Source of the DNA: an uncultured Lachnospiraceae bacterium
GTDB taxonomy: Bacteria; Bacillota; Clostridia; Lachnospirales; Lachnospiraceae
NCBI GenBank assembly: GCA_902782995.1
Contig: CACZPJ010000090.1
Coordinates: forward strand, 1-36,441
Direction: 5' to 3'
DNA: 36,441 nt
The position numbers and the translations under genes were made by a program. Below the pieces are notes generated by a model. It was given only the letters and a program-made list of their open reading frames with translations. It made no database searches and had not been told where the DNA came from. Numbering within the stretch: the first letter of the stretch is position 1; the number at the start of each line of letters is the position of its first letter. Shown here one piece after another: positions 1-9,221 of the stretch.

Positions 1-6
1 AACCAG

Positions 7-186
7 ATGTCAATTTGTCCAAAGAACAAATCTTCCAAAGGAAGAAGAGATAAAAGAAGAGCAAACTGGAAAATGACTGCTCCAAGCTTAGTAAAATGCA
101 GCAAGTGTGGCGCTTTAATGATGCCTCACAGAGTATGTAAGAACTGCGGTTCCTACAACAAAAAGGAGATTATTGCTCAGGATTAA
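7..186 (+). CDS. rpmF: 50S ribosomal protein L32
   Basis: Structural protein of the large ribosomal subunit. The 59-residue product opens with MSICPKNKSSKGRRDKRRAN, the family signature, and carries the zinc-ribbon pairs KCSKC and CKNC in its second half. The length matches bacterial L32, so the ATG at 7 is taken as the start; the ribosome binding site lies outside the window and there is no stop in the two codons before it. It is probably the end of an operon entering from the left, since a terminator follows within 15 bases. In many Firmicutes rpmF sits just before plsX, as here with one gene between. Confidence 0.95.
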   Translation: MSICPKNKSSKGRRDKRRANWKMTAPSLVKCSKCGALMMPHRVCKNCGSYNKKEIIAQD

Positions 187-200
187 TTCCAGAACGCGAA

Positions 201-231
201 GACCTCTCAGCTATGCTGAGGGGTCTTTTTT
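201..231 (+). terminator. Rho-independent terminator after rpmF
   Basis: Ten-base stem 201-210 / 216-225 with one G-U pair, a 5-base loop and a run of six T. It ends the rpmF transcript. Confidence 0.9.
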
Positions 232-271
232 GCTGTATAGGAAAATCCGTTGGAATTCCTATACAGCAAAA
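228..271. repeat. Perfect 16-bp inverted repeat directly behind the rpmF terminator
   Basis: TTTTGCTGTATAGGAA at 228-243 is repeated exactly as its reverse complement at 256-271, with a 12-base loop. The left arm begins inside the terminator's T run. The shape suits a palindromic interspersed element or a second, bidirectional terminator. A degenerate left-arm-like stretch follows the acpP terminator near 2500-2515. Confidence 0.75.
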
Positions 272-315
272 GCAAGCGCACACTTTATTTGGCGGTGATG
301 GATCATAAGAAAGCC

Positions 316-344
316 TTGCAATAAGTGTAGGTACATGCTAAGAT
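316..344 (+). promoter_or_regulatory. Sigma-A promoter for the DUF624 gene
   Basis: TTGCAA at 316-321, a 17-base spacer and TAAGAT at 339-344, with an extended TG just before the -10. The transcript would begin near 351 and have a leader of about 60 bases. Confidence 0.6.
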
Positions 345-350
345 AACCTT

Positions 351-406
351 GGCAGTTTTAACTGTCACTAGAAGTGATGTGCGCAAAAGGCAGCGCAGGA
401 TTGGAG
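351..406 (+). promoter_or_regulatory. Stacked leader hairpins ending in a hairpin-GGAG module
   Basis: Three hairpins follow one another: GGCAGTT/AACTGTC (351-357/360-366), TCACT/AGTGA (365-369/373-377) and TGCGC/GCGCA (380-384/393-397, 8-base loop AAAAGGCA). The first two share two bases, so they cannot both form completely. GGAG begins 6 bases after the last stem (403-406) and serves the start at 413. The last hairpin plus GGAG recurs twice before rimM (17552-17578 and 17638-17664) with the same 5-8-5-5 geometry. Confidence 0.5.
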
Positions 407-412
407 ATTAAG

Positions 413-1066
413 ATGGATCGGTTTTTTAATTTTGACAACGTATTTTTCCGGGCTTTTGATAAGATCATCAATGTCTTTTGTCTCAGTATTTTGTGGATCA
501 TTTTTTCGATACCAGTTTTTACGATCGGAGCGTCCACAACAGCACTGTATTATACGGTAAATAAGGTGTTAACGCATGGAAGAGGATATGTGTTCCGGGA
601 GTTCTGGGGTTCCTTTAAATCGAACTTTAAGCAGGCGACCGTGATCTGGCTGATCCTGCTTGCGGCAGGAATCTTTATGGGCTGGGATGCTTATATTATG
701 AAGCAGTTCTATGATGCCGGACAGGCAATCGGAAAGCTGTTTGCATTCTTTTATATTATGCTTGGTTTTCTTACAGTGTGGGCACTGTACATATTTCCGA
801 ATATTGCACGCTTTGAGAATACAAACCGTGCGATCATGAAGAACGCAGCATTAATGGCACTGGCGAGCCTGCCAAAGACCGTGCTTATGGTGATCATGTT
901 AGCAGCATTTATACTGGCAGACTGGTTTTTCCCATTTCTGATCATTTTTATTCCGGCAGCATTTATGTGGGCATGGAGTGGTATCTTAGAGAAGATCTTC
1001 CGCCGGTTTATGTCCGAAGAAGATATTGCGGCAGAGGATGAACGGAACCGGGAATATAAGAACTAG
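413..1066 (+). CDS. DUF624 (YesL-like) membrane protein
   Basis: Integral membrane protein of 217 residues, likely DUF624 family; its molecular function is not established. The N-terminus MDRFFNFDNVFFRAFDKI followed by a hydrophobic segment is typical of the family. Four to five membrane segments can be seen, including ILWIIFSIPVFTIGA, WLILLAAGIFMGW, AFFYIMLGFLTVWALYIF and VLMVIMLAAFILADWFF, and the tail is acidic. An in-frame ATG at 374 exists, but the start at 413 has GGAG seven bases upstream and matches the family N-terminus. It is a single gene between a promoter at 316-344 and the plsX promoter. DUF624 members often neighbour sugar-uptake genes; this one does not, so no role is assigned. 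Confidence 0.8.
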   Translation: MDRFFNFDNVFFRAFDKIINVFCLSILWIIFSIPVFTIGASTTALYYTVNKVLTHGRGYVFREFWGSFKSNFKQATVIWLILLAAGIFMGWDAYIMKQFYDAGQAIGKLFAFFYIMLGFLTVWALYIFPNIARFENTNRAIMKNAALMALASLPKTVLMVIMLAAFILADWFFPFLIIFIPAAFMWAWSGILEKIFRRFMSEEDIAAEDERNREYKN

Positions 1067-1111
1067 AGACAGCATCGGAATGCAAAACAGGATTTGCAGT
1101 GATTTCTCTGG

Positions 1112-1140
1112 TTGATTTATAAGAAGAGATATAGTATATT
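1112..1140 (+). promoter_or_regulatory. Sigma-A promoter for plsX-acpP
   Basis: TTGATT at 1112-1117, 17-base spacer, TATATT at 1135-1140. A small inverted repeat (TGCAAA 1081-1086 / TTTGCA 1093-1098) lies just upstream. No clear FapR-type operator was recognised. Confidence 0.6.
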
Positions 1141-1197
1141 TCAGTATAGAAGATCAGGAAAGCGGATTTCTTGATGAAAGCGCAGGGAGGTAGATTC

Positions 1198-2217
1198 ATG
1201 CAGGACATGATACGGGTAGCTGTAGACGCCATGGGCGGAGACAATGCACCGGATGAGATTGTAAAGGGTGCAGTGGAAGCAGTTGCCACCAGAGATGATA
1301 TTAAGGTTCTGCTAGTCGGACAGCAGGATGTGGTAGCGGAAGAGTTAGGGAAGTATGATTATCCGAAGGAGCAGATTGAGATCGTGCATGCAGAGGAAGT
1401 CATCGAGACCGCAGAACCACCGGTAATGGCAATTCGTAAGAAGAAGGATTCATCGATCGTGGTTGCGATGAATATGGTAAAACATAAAGAGGCAGACGCA
1501 CTTGTTTCCGCAGGAAGCTCCGGTGCGATCTTAGTAGGTGGACAGGTGATCGTAGGCAGGATCAAGGGAATCGAACGTCCGCCGCTTGCACCGCTGATCC
1601 CGACGGAGAAGGGTGTATCCTTATTGGTAGACTGTGGCGCGAACGTGGATGCAAGAGCTTCCCATCTGGTACAGTTTGCGAAGATGGGATCGATCTATAT
1701 GGAGCATGTCGTGGGCGTGAAGAATCCGCATGTGGCGATCGTGAACATCGGTGCAGAAGAGGAAAAGGGAAACGCGTTGGTAAAAGAGACGTTCCCATTG
1801 TTAAAGGAATGTACGGACATTAATTTTGTCGGCAGTATCGAGGCAAGGGAGATTCCACATGGAGAAGCAGATGTCATTGTCTGTGAGGCATTTACCGGCA
1901 ATGTAATCTTAAAGCTTTATGAAGGCTTAAGCTCTACACTCGTTGGAGCAATCAAGCAGGGAATGATGAGTTCCTTAAAGAGCAAGATCGGTGCAGCACT
2001 TGCACTGCCTGCATTGAAAAAGACCTTGAAGGCATTTGATGCTTCTGCCTATGGCGGAGCACCGTTACTTGGCTTAAACGGTCTGGTGGTAAAGACACAC
2101 GGCAGCGCGAAATCGAAGGAAGTAAAGAATTCGATCATCCAGTGTGTCACCTTTAAAGAGCAGGAAATCAATGAAAAGATCAAAAAAAATATTGTCGAAG
2201 AGACAGTAGGAGAATAG
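1198..2217 (+). CDS. plsX: Phosphate acyltransferase PlsX
   Basis: Peripheral membrane enzyme that turns acyl-ACP and phosphate into acyl-phosphate, the donor used by PlsY for glycerol-3-phosphate acylation in phospholipid synthesis. The 339-residue product begins [20 protein letters not shown], the PlsX hallmark, and contains the family motifs SAGSSGA and CEAFTGNV. Length is typical (about 330-340). The start at 1198 is chosen over the ATG at 1171 because GGGAGG lies at 1185-1190. acpP follows 13 bases after the stop, so the acyl carrier for its substrate is made from the same message. Confidence 0.96.
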   Translation: MQDMIRVAVDAMGGDNAPDEIVKGAVEAVATRDDIKVLLVGQQDVVAEELGKYDYPKEQIEIVHAEEVIETAEPPVMAIRKKKDSSIVVAMNMVKHKEADALVSAGSSGAILVGGQVIVGRIKGIERPPLAPLIPTEKGVSLLVDCGANVDARASHLVQFAKMGSIYMEHVVGVKNPHVAIVNIGAEEEKGNALVKETFPLLKECTDINFVGSIEAREIPHGEADVIVCEAFTGNVILKLYEGLSSTLVGAIKQGMMSSLKSKIGAALALPALKKTLKAFDASAYGGAPLLGLNGLVVKTHGSAKSKEVKNSIIQCVTFKEQEINEKIKKNIVEETVGE

Positions 2218-2230
2218 AAAGGAAAATATT

Positions 2231-2461
2231 ATGGAATTTGAAAAATTAAAAAAGATCATTGCAGAAGTACTGAACGTAGAAGAGGAAGAGATCACAATGG
2301 AGACTACCTTTGTGGATGACCTCGGAGCAGATTCTCTGGATGTATTCCAGATCATCATGGGACTTGAGGAAGAGTTCGACATTGAGATCGCAAACGAAGA
2401 TGCAGAGAAGATCGTTACCGTTGGTGACGCAGTAGAGCAGATCAAAAAAGCATCTAATTAA
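2231..2461 (+). CDS. acpP: Acyl carrier protein
   Basis: Small acidic carrier of growing fatty acyl chains. The 76 residues include the phosphopantetheine site DDLGADSLD with the modified serine at residue 35, followed by the helix II sequence [13 protein letters not shown]. It lies directly behind plsX and is closed by a terminator, so plsX-acpP is probably one two-gene unit, with partial read-through into rnc. Confidence 0.96.
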   Translation: MEFEKLKKIIAEVLNVEEEEITMETTFVDDLGADSLDVFQIIMGLEEEFDIEIANEDAEKIVTVGDAVEQIKKASN

Positions 2462-2472
2462 CCGGAAAGTGC

Positions 2473-2497
2473 AAAAAGCCCTGTTTCAGGGCTTTTT
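2473..2497 (+). terminator. Terminator after acpP
   Basis: Perfect 11-bp stem AAAAAGCCCTG / CAGGGCTTTTT with a 3-base loop. The A-rich 5' arm means it could also work on the other strand. Confidence 0.9.
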
Positions 2498-2553
2498 GTC
2501 GCGTATGGAAAAATCGACAGAATCAGACAAAAGATCTGCAAAGGAGTGAAAAC

Positions 2554-3234
2554 GTGAACAAGCTAAAAGAATTTCAGGCTATGACAGGCTATCAGTTTCA
2601 GCAGGAAGGTTTATTAAGACAGGCACTGACCCATAGTTCTTACGCGAATGAGAAGCATATGAAAAAGCATTCAGACAATGAACGTCTGGAGTTTTTAGGA
2701 GACGCGGTCTTAGAAGTGGTTTCCAGTGAATTTTTGTTCTTAAATTACCCGGATTATCCGGAGGGAGACTTAACGAAGTTGCGTGCCAGCCTTGTATGTG
2801 AGCCGACACTTGCATTCTGCACGAATGAACTGCATCTTGGCGATTATCTCTACCTTGGAAAGGGAGAGGATCAGACAGGTGGAAGAAAGAGGAAGTCTAT
2901 TCTTTCCGATGCATTAGAGGCAGTGATCGGTGCGATTTATTTAGATGGTGGTTTTGCTAGTGCAAAAGAGTTTATTTTAAAATATATCCTGACGGATATT
3001 GAACACAAGCAGCTCTTTTATGATAGCAAGACTATCCTTCAGGAGATTGTTCAGGCAAAGTACACCGAAGAACTGAACTATCAGCTTATGGGAGAAGAGG
3101 GACCGGATCACGACAAACGCTTTATCGTAGAAGCACGGATCGGCACACAGGTGATCGGACAGGGGATCGGTCACACGAAGAAAGCCGCTGAGCAGGAGGC
3201 TGCCTATCAGGCACTTCTTAAGATAAAGGAGTAG
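2554..3234 (+). CDS. rnc: Ribonuclease III
   Basis: Double-strand-specific endoribonuclease for rRNA processing and RNA turnover. The 226-residue protein has the catalytic signature NERLEFLGDAV at residues 42-52, the second acidic helix around DALEAVIGAIYLD, and a C-terminal dsRNA-binding domain whose final helix reads HTKKAAEQEAAYQALLK. The start is GTG, preceded by AAGGAG at 2541-2546. smc begins two bases after the stop, so the two are translationally linked. rnc-smc-ftsY is a widespread Firmicutes arrangement. Confidence 0.96.
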   Translation: MNKLKEFQAMTGYQFQQEGLLRQALTHSSYANEKHMKKHSDNERLEFLGDAVLEVVSSEFLFLNYPDYPEGDLTKLRASLVCEPTLAFCTNELHLGDYLYLGKGEDQTGGRKRKSILSDALEAVIGAIYLDGGFASAKEFILKYILTDIEHKQLFYDSKTILQEIVQAKYTEELNYQLMGEEGPDHDKRFIVEARIGTQVIGQGIGHTKKAAEQEAAYQALLKIKE

Positions 3235-3236
3235 TT

Positions 3237-6200
3237 ATGTATTTAAAAAGTATTGAGGTGCATGGTTTTAAGTCGTTTGCGAATAAAATCGTGTTTGATT
3301 TCCATAATGGGATAACCGGAATTGTTGGCCCGAATGGAAGTGGAAAGAGTAACGTTGCGGACGCAGTACGCTGGGTACTGGGGGAACAGAGTGCCAAGCA
3401 GCTGCGTGGTGCGAGCATGCAGGATGTTATTTTTGCAGGAACTGAGAACCGGAAGCCATTAAGCTATGCGTATGTAGCGATCACGCTTGACAATACGGAT
3501 CATCAGCTTGCGATCGATTACTCCGAGGTTACGGTGGCAAGACGAGTCTATCGTTCCGGAGAAAGTGAATATCTGCTCAATGGAAACCCATGCCGTCTAA
3601 AGGACGTGAATGAGCTTTTTTATGATACCGGTATCGGAAAAGAAGGCTATTCCATCATTGGACAGGGTCAGATCGAGAAGATCCTAAGCGGTAAGCCGGA
3701 GGAAAGAAGAGAGCTGTTTGACGAAGCAGCCGGTATTGTAAAATATAAGCGGAGAAAAGTAACCGCCCAAAAGAAGTTAGCAGATGAGCGGGAGAATCTG
3801 GTCCGTGTCAACGATATTTTAGCGGAGTTAGAGCGTCAGATCGGACCATTAGAGAAGCAGTCCGAAAAGGCACGTATCTATCTGAAGAAAAAAGAAGAGT
3901 TAAAGACACTCGATGTTAATATGTTTCTGATGGAAACAGAGCGGATCCGTGTGCAGTTAGATGAGGTACAGGAAAAGTACAAGATCGCAGATGCCAACTT
4001 GAAGGAAAGCAACGAAGCCTACGAGAATATTAAGACATCATATGAAAAGATGGAACGGGATATGGAAATGCTTGACGAGCAGATTACAGCCAACCGGGAA
4101 GAACTGAGTAATACGAATGTGACAAAGGGGAAGCTCGAAGGTCAGATCAATGTATTAAAGGAACAGATCAAGGCAGCAAAGATGTCAGATGAGAATCTGA
4201 AGCTGCGTATGGATAGTGTCACACGGGACAAAGAGGAAAAGGAAGCACAGTATCAGGACTACGAAGCACAGAAAGAGGACTTAGAAAAGCAGTGCACCGA
4301 GATAGGACAAAGAAAAGCAGAAGCAGAGCAAAAGCTTGCCGGGGTGCAGCAGTCGATCACAGCCTGCAGGGCATCTCTTGAGGATGGCAAAAAAGAACTG
4401 ATGGAGCTTTTGAATAACCGTGCTTCTACCAAGGCAAGACAGCAGAAGTTCGATACGATGGCAGAGCAGGTGAACATCCGCAAGGCACAGTTAAACCAGC
4501 GTCTGTTAAAGCGTAAGAGTGAAGAAGCGGACTTAGACGAGATCTTAGCCGGGTATCAGAAGGAACTTGAGACCGTAAACCAGTCAATCACCGGACATAA
4601 GAATGAGAAAGGCGAGATCGAAAGAAAGCTTACCGAGTGGAAGCAGAAGCTTTCTGCAACACGCAGTGAATTAGAAAAAGCAACAACAGGCTATCATAAG
4701 GAGCAGTCGCGCTTAGAGTCTTTGAAAAATATCGCTGAGCGGTATGACGGCTATGGAAACAGTATCCGCAAGGTCATGGAAAACAAGGAGAATGAAAAAG
4801 GAATCCTTGGTGTTGTCGCAGATCTGATCAAGGTAGATAAGAAGTATGAGACAGCGATCGAGACAGCCTTAGGCGGCAATATCCAGAATATTGTCACCGA
4901 TGATGAACAGACAGCAAAGCGGATGATCGCCTTCTTAAAACAGAATCGCTTTGGACGCGCAACCTTCCTGCCGCTTACAAGTGTGACCGGTAAGGATCAG
5001 AGTAAGAATGAGCACTTTTTAGAAGAGACCGGTGTGATCGGTTTTGCAAACACACTGGTAAAAACAGATGAGAAGTTTGATGGAGTGATGTCCTATCTGT
5101 TAGGACGGGTCTTCGTGGTTGATGTGATCGATCATGCGATCGCACTTGCCAAAAAGAGTAGATACTCCTTACATATTGTTACCTTAGAGGGCGAGTATTT
5201 AAGCCCCGGTGGTTCGATGGCAGGTGGTGCGTTTAAGAATAACAGTAACCTGCTTGGAAGAAAGCGTGAGATCGATGACCTGGAAAAACAGGTAGAACAG
5301 TATCAGCAGACGATCAGCGCATGCCGGATGAGGGAACAGGAGATCACCTTGGCGCAGGAGCTGTTACGGGAAGATCTTGAGAAGTTAAATAGTAGCTTGC
5401 AGGAAGAATATCTGACACAGAATACGGCAAAGCTGAATGTAGAGCGTGTCAGACAGCAGCGCGCGGAAAGCGAGAATGTTTATGCCGGCCTGAAGCGTGA
5501 AAATACCGAGATCGAAGAGCAGCTTGCAGAGATCGTGCGCGAAAAAGAGCGCACCCTTACAGAAATCGAAGCCGCTGCCACGCGGGAGCAGGAGCTCCAA
5601 AGCGAAAGCAGGCAGTATGAAAGCCGGTTAGAAGCACTTACGAAGGAAGAAGAAGCCGCACAGCATGTGGTATCCGAGATTGGCTTAGAGGCGGCAGCTT
5701 ATCAGCAGAAGAAGGAATTCGTAGAGGAGAATCTGACGCGTGTGCTTGCGGAAGTAAAGAAGCTCACCGATGAGATGGAGAGCCTGCTTGGACAGGCATC
5801 TGAGACGAAGGATGACACGAAAAAGCATGAGCATGACATCGAAGAGATCCAAAAAACGATCCTTGCATCCGATGAGACGTATGCTGCCTTAGAAAAGACC
5901 TTAGAAGAGAATCTTGCAAAAAAAGAAGCAATGTCTGCCGAATATAAGGGATTTTTCCAGAAACGGGAGGATATTTCCGAACAGATCGCGGGACTCGATA
6001 AGGAGATCTTCCGTTTAAACAGCCAGCGTGAGAAGTTAGAGGAAGCAAGTGAGTATCAGACCAATTACATGTGGGAAGAATACGAACTGACTCCGCACAA
6101 TGCAAAGGAATTAAGGGACGAGAGCTTTGATGATCTGCCGGAATTAAAGAAACTGATCACTTCCGTAAAGGATGAGATCCGTAAGCTGGGTGATGTCAAT

Positions 6201-6812
6201 GTCAATGCGATCGAGGATTATAAAGAACTGTCCGAACGTTATGGCTTCTTAAAGACACAGCATGACGATCTGATCGAAGCGGAAAAGACACTGGTTGGAA
6301 TTATTGAGGACTTAGATACCGGAATGCGTAAGCAGTTCACGGAAAAGTTTGCAGAGATCCAGCGTGAGTTTGACAGTGTATTTAAGCAGTTGTTTGGCGG
6401 TGGAAAGGGAACGTTAGAGTTAGTAGAGGATGAGGACATCCTAGAGTGCGGCATCCGTATTATCGCGCAGCCACCGGGAAAGAAGCTTCAGAACATGATG
6501 CAGTTATCCGGTGGAGAGAAGTCCTTAACGGCGATCTCCCTGCTGTTTGCGATCCAGAACTTAAAGCCATCGCCGTTTTGTCTCTTAGACGAGATTGAGG
6601 CGGCACTTGATGATTCTAACGTAGACCGTTTTGCAAAATACCTGCATAAGCTGACAAAAAACACACAGTTTATTGTAATTACGCACAGACGTGGTACAAT
6701 GAATGCAGCAGACAGACTGTATGGTATTACGATGCAGGAGAAGGGTGTCTCCACCTTAGTCAGTGTCAACCTGATCGAAGGAGACCTCGAAAAGGAACAG
6801 AAAGCACAGTAA
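3237..6812 (+). CDS. smc: Chromosome segregation protein SMC
   Basis: Large ATPase that, with ScpA and ScpB (not in this window), extrudes DNA loops and organises the chromosome. The 1191 residues show the usual order: N-terminal head with Walker A GPNGSGKSN (31-39), long coiled coil, hinge at about 520-640, returning coiled coil, and C-terminal head with signature LSGGEK (1090-1095) and Walker B CLLDEIEAALDD (1115-1126). Length is normal. AAAGGAG overlapping the rnc stop drives the ATG at 3237. The genome therefore has a canonical condensin in addition to the MukBEF-like JetABC at 12-17.5 kb. Confidence 0.97.
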   Translation: MYLKSIEVHGFKSFANKIVFDFHNGITGIVGPNGSGKSNVADAVRWVLGEQSAKQLRGASMQDVIFAGTENRKPLSYAYVAITLDNTDHQLAIDYSEVTVARRVYRSGESEYLLNGNPCRLKDVNELFYDTGIGKEGYSIIGQGQIEKILSGKPEERRELFDEAAGIVKYKRRKVTAQKKLADERENLVRVNDILAELERQIGPLEKQSEKARIYLKKKEELKTLDVNMFLMETERIRVQLDEVQEKYKIADANLKESNEAYENIKTSYEKMERDMEMLDEQITANREELSNTNVTKGKLEGQINVLKEQIKAAKMSDENLKLRMDSVTRDKEEKEAQYQDYEAQKEDLEKQCTEIGQRKAEAEQKLAGVQQSITACRASLEDGKKELMELLNNRASTKARQQKFDTMAEQVNIRKAQLNQRLLKRKSEEADLDEILAGYQKELETVNQSITGHKNEKGEIERKLTEWKQKLSATRSELEKATTGYHKEQSRLESLKNIAERYDGYGNSIRKVMENKENEKGILGVVADLIKVDKKYETAIETALGGNIQNIVTDDEQTAKRMIAFLKQNRFGRATFLPLTSVTGKDQSKNEHFLEETGVIGFANTLVKTDEKFDGVMSYLLGRVFVVDVIDHAIALAKKSRYSLHIVTLEGEYLSPGGSMAGGAFKNNSNLLGRKREIDDLEKQVEQYQQTISACRMREQEITLAQELLREDLEKLNSSLQEEYLTQNTAKLNVERVRQQRAESENVYAGLKRENTEIEEQLAEIVREKERTLTEIEAAATREQELQSESRQYESRLEALTKEEEAAQHVVSEIGLEAAAYQQKKEFVEENLTRVLAEVKKLTDEMESLLGQASETKDDTKKHEHDIEEIQKTILASDETYAALEKTLEENLAKKEAMSAEYKGFFQKREDISEQIAGLDKEIFRLNSQREKLEEASEYQTNYMWEEYELTPHNAKELRDESFDDLPELKKLITSVKDEIRKLGDVNVNAIEDYKELSERYGFLKTQHDDLIEAEKTLVGIIEDLDTGMRKQFTEKFAEIQREFDSVFKQLFGGGKGTLELVEDEDILECGIRIIAQPPGKKLQNMMQLSGGEKSLTAISLLFAIQNLKPSPFCLLDEIEAALDDSNVDRFAKYLHKLTKNTQFIVITHRRGTMNAADRLYGITMQEKGVSTLVSVNLIEGDLEKEQKAQ

Positions 6813-6846
6813 TACCGGATGATTGAAATAGGAAAGAAGTGGTGAG

Positions 6847-7803
6847 ATGGAAGAAAAAAAGGGATTTTTTAAGAGACTGGTTTCCGGTCTGACAAAGACA
6901 AGAGATAATATCGTATCCGGGATTGATGCGATTTTTTCGGGATTTTCCAAGATTGATGATGAGTTTTACGAAGAGATCGAGGAACTTCTGATCATGGGCG
7001 ATCTGGGTGTCCATGCAACCGAGGCAATCATAGAGAAGTTACAGGAAAGCGTAAAGGAACAAAAGATCAAAGAACCTGCCGCATGTAAGGAGCTGCTGAT
7101 CGAAAGCATCAAGGAGCAGATGGATGTCGGAGAGACAGCATACCGCTTTGAAGATGAGAAGTCCGTTGTACTTGTCATCGGGGTCAATGGTGTTGGTAAG
7201 ACAACGACCGTAGGAAAGCTGGCCGGTAAGTTGAAGGATCAGGGCAAAAAGGTTGTGATCGCAGCAGCCGATACCTTCCGTGCAGCAGCGGGAGATCAGC
7301 TTGGCGAATGGGCAAACCGTGCCGGTGTGGATATGATCGGCGGACAGGAAGGCTCCGATCCGGCAGCCGTGGTATATGATGCGGTTGCGGCTGCGAAGGC
7401 GAGAAATGCAGATGTACTTCTCTGCGATACCGCAGGACGTCTTCACAATAAGAAGAACCTGATGGAAGAGTTAAAAAAGATCAATCGTATCTTAGAACGG
7501 GAATATCCGGATGCATTCCGTGAGACACTGGTTGTTTTGGATGCAACGACCGGACAAAATGCCTTAGAGCAGGCACGCCAGTTCTCAGAAGTGGCACAGA
7601 TCACAGGAATCGTGCTTACGAAGATGGATGGAACCGCAAAGGGTGGAATCGCAGTTGCGATCCAGTCAGAGCTTGGCATTCCGGTAAAATATATCGGTGT
7701 CGGAGAGACGATCGAAGATTTACAGAAGTTTAATTCCGAGCAGTTTGTAAACGCCCTGTTTCAGACAGACAAAGAGGAAGAAGGAGACCAGAACGAATGT
7801 TAA
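6847..7803 (+). CDS. ftsY: Signal recognition particle receptor FtsY
   Basis: GTPase at the inner face of the membrane that receives ribosome-nascent-chain complexes from Ffh. The 318-residue NG-type protein lacks the long acidic A domain of enterobacteria. It has G1 GVNGVGKTT (112-120), the switch motif ADTFRAAAGDQL (141-152), DTAGR (194-198) and TKMDG (258-262). The bases after ADTFRAAA encode GD where VE or ID is usual, a small local variation. Its last seven bases overlap the start of the threonine ammonia-lyase gene. Ffh, its partner, is encoded 2.4 kb downstream. Confidence 0.96.
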   Translation: MEEKKGFFKRLVSGLTKTRDNIVSGIDAIFSGFSKIDDEFYEEIEELLIMGDLGVHATEAIIEKLQESVKEQKIKEPAACKELLIESIKEQMDVGETAYRFEDEKSVVLVIGVNGVGKTTTVGKLAGKLKDQGKKVVIAAADTFRAAAGDQLGEWANRAGVDMIGGQEGSDPAAVVYDAVAAAKARNADVLLCDTAGRLHNKKNLMEELKKINRILEREYPDAFRETLVVLDATTGQNALEQARQFSEVAQITGIVLTKMDGTAKGGIAVAIQSELGIPVKYIGVGETIEDLQKFNSEQFVNALFQTDKEEEGDQNEC

Positions 7804-9008
7804 CATTAGATAAGTTTGAAGAAGCAAGTGAAAAGGTAAAAGAGGTTACCTTAGAGACAAAATTAGTTTACAGCAATTACTTAAGCGAGCAGACCGGCAA
7901 TAAGGTCTGGTTAAAGCCGGAGAACATGCAGTTTACCGGAGCATACAAGGTACGTGGTGCATATTATAAGATCAGCACGTTATCCGAGGAGGAGCGCAAA
8001 AAGGGACTGATCACAGCATCTGCCGGAAACCATGCACAGGGTGTTGCATATGCGGCAAAGTGTTATGGCTGTAAGGCAACGATCGTTATGCCGACAACCA
8101 CACCACTCATTAAGGTCAACCGTACCAAGAGCTATGGTGCTGACGTTGTTTTATACGGAGATGTGTATGACGAGGCCTGCGCACATGCTTATGAATTAGC
8201 AGAGAAAAACGGATATACGTTCATCCATCCGTTTGATGACCTGACGGTTGCAACCGGACAGGGAAGCATTGCAATGGAGATCTTTAAGGAGCTTCCGTTA
8301 GTAGAATATATTCTTGTGCCGATCGGTGGCGGCGGATTGGCAACTGGTGTATCTACACTTGCCAAGCTGCTGAATCCAAACATCAAGGTGATCGGTGTAG
8401 AGCCTGCAGGCGCAAGCTGTATGAAGGCATCCTTTGAGGCAGGAAAGGTGACAACCCTTCCGAATGTCAATACGATCGCAGATGGTACAGCCGTAAAGAC
8501 ACCGGGAGAGAAGATCTTCCCATATATCAAAAAGAACCTGGATGAGATCATTGCCGTGGAAGATGATGAACTGATCGTATCCTTCTTAGATATGGTAGAG
8601 AATCACAAGATGATCGTGGAAAACTCCGGTCTGCTTACCGTTGCAGCCTTAAAGCACTTAAATGTCAAAGATAAACGGATCGTTTCTATCTTAAGTGGTG
8701 GTAACATGGATGTGATCACAATGTCTTCCGTTGTCCAGCAGGGACTGATCTTCAGAGACAGAATCTTTACCGTATCCGTATTACTTCCGGATAAGCCGGG
8801 TGAATTAAGCAAGGTTGCGGATACGATCGCAAAGGAACAGGGAAATGTTATCAAGTTAGAGCATAACCAGTTCGTTTCGACCAACCGGAGTGCGGCTGTG
8901 GAACTGCGCATTACGTTAGAGTGCTTTGGAACAGATCATAAGAAACAGATCATCAAGGCTTTAGAAAAGAGCGGATATAAGCCGAAGCTAGTTCGCGCAA
9001 ATCTTTAA
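7797..9008 (+). CDS. ilvA: Threonine ammonia-lyase (threonine dehydratase)
   Basis: PLP enzyme that deaminates threonine to 2-oxobutanoate, entering isoleucine synthesis or threonine catabolism. The 403 residues include the PLP lysine in TGAYKVRGAY (K51), the substrate loop SAGNHAQG (75-82), the glycine-rich phosphate loop GGGGLATGV, and a C-terminal ACT-like domain beginning near VSVLLPDKPGELSKV. One ACT-like domain and about 400 residues fit the ilvA_1Cterm / TdcB-like branch rather than long biosynthetic IlvA. The ATG overlaps ftsY by seven bases, so translation is coupled to a gene of unrelated function. A strong terminator follows. Biosynthetic versus catabolic role cannot be told from sequence. 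Confidence 0.93.
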   Translation: MLTLDKFEEASEKVKEVTLETKLVYSNYLSEQTGNKVWLKPENMQFTGAYKVRGAYYKISTLSEEERKKGLITASAGNHAQGVAYAAKCYGCKATIVMPTTTPLIKVNRTKSYGADVVLYGDVYDEACAHAYELAEKNGYTFIHPFDDLTVATGQGSIAMEIFKELPLVEYILVPIGGGGLATGVSTLAKLLNPNIKVIGVEPAGASCMKASFEAGKVTTLPNVNTIADGTAVKTPGEKIFPYIKKNLDEIIAVEDDELIVSFLDMVENHKMIVENSGLLTVAALKHLNVKDKRIVSILSGGNMDVITMSSVVQQGLIFRDRIFTVSVLLPDKPGELSKVADTIAKEQGNVIKLEHNQFVSTNRSAAVELRITLECFGTDHKKQIIKALEKSGYKPKLVRANL

Positions 9009-9012
9009 TCAA

Positions 9013-9046
9013 AAAAGTGGAGCATCTGTTTAGATACTCCACTTTT
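9013..9046 (+). terminator. Terminator after ilvA
   Basis: AAAAGTGGAG (9013-9022) pairs with CTCCACTTTT (9037-9046). The inner stem ATCT/AGAT closes a GTTT loop, with one mismatch between the two stems. It ends the plsX-to-ilvA region. Confidence 0.88.
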
Positions 9047-9062
9047 CGTAGTTGGAGGGAAA

Positions 9063-9221
9063 ATGATTCATATACTTTTGCTGGTACTTACCATTCTTAT
9101 TTTTCTTGTGACAACGGCGGGATTTTTCCTGACAGACGGAAAGACGGAGCGCGTCTATGGTACGTTGTCGATCATAAGCCTTGGCTGTGCGGTCGTGCAG
9201 CTTGGAATCTTATTTATTTAA
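9063..9221 (+). CDS. 52-residue membrane microprotein, unknown function
   Basis: Starts ATG at 9063 with a strong GGAGG at 9054-9058. The product begins MIHILLLVLTILIFLVTTAG and has a second hydrophobic stretch near [19 protein letters not shown], with a short charged loop TDGKTER between, so a two-helix hairpin in the membrane is likely. It is not recognised as a known family. It lies between the ilvA terminator and a convergent gene whose end it overlaps by 12 bases. No own promoter is obvious, so it may be transcribed by read-through. The good ribosome binding site and coherent hydrophobic pattern are the case for it being real. Confidence 0.6.
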   Translation: MIHILLLVLTILIFLVTTAGFFLTDGKTERVYGTLSIISLGCAVVQLGILFI

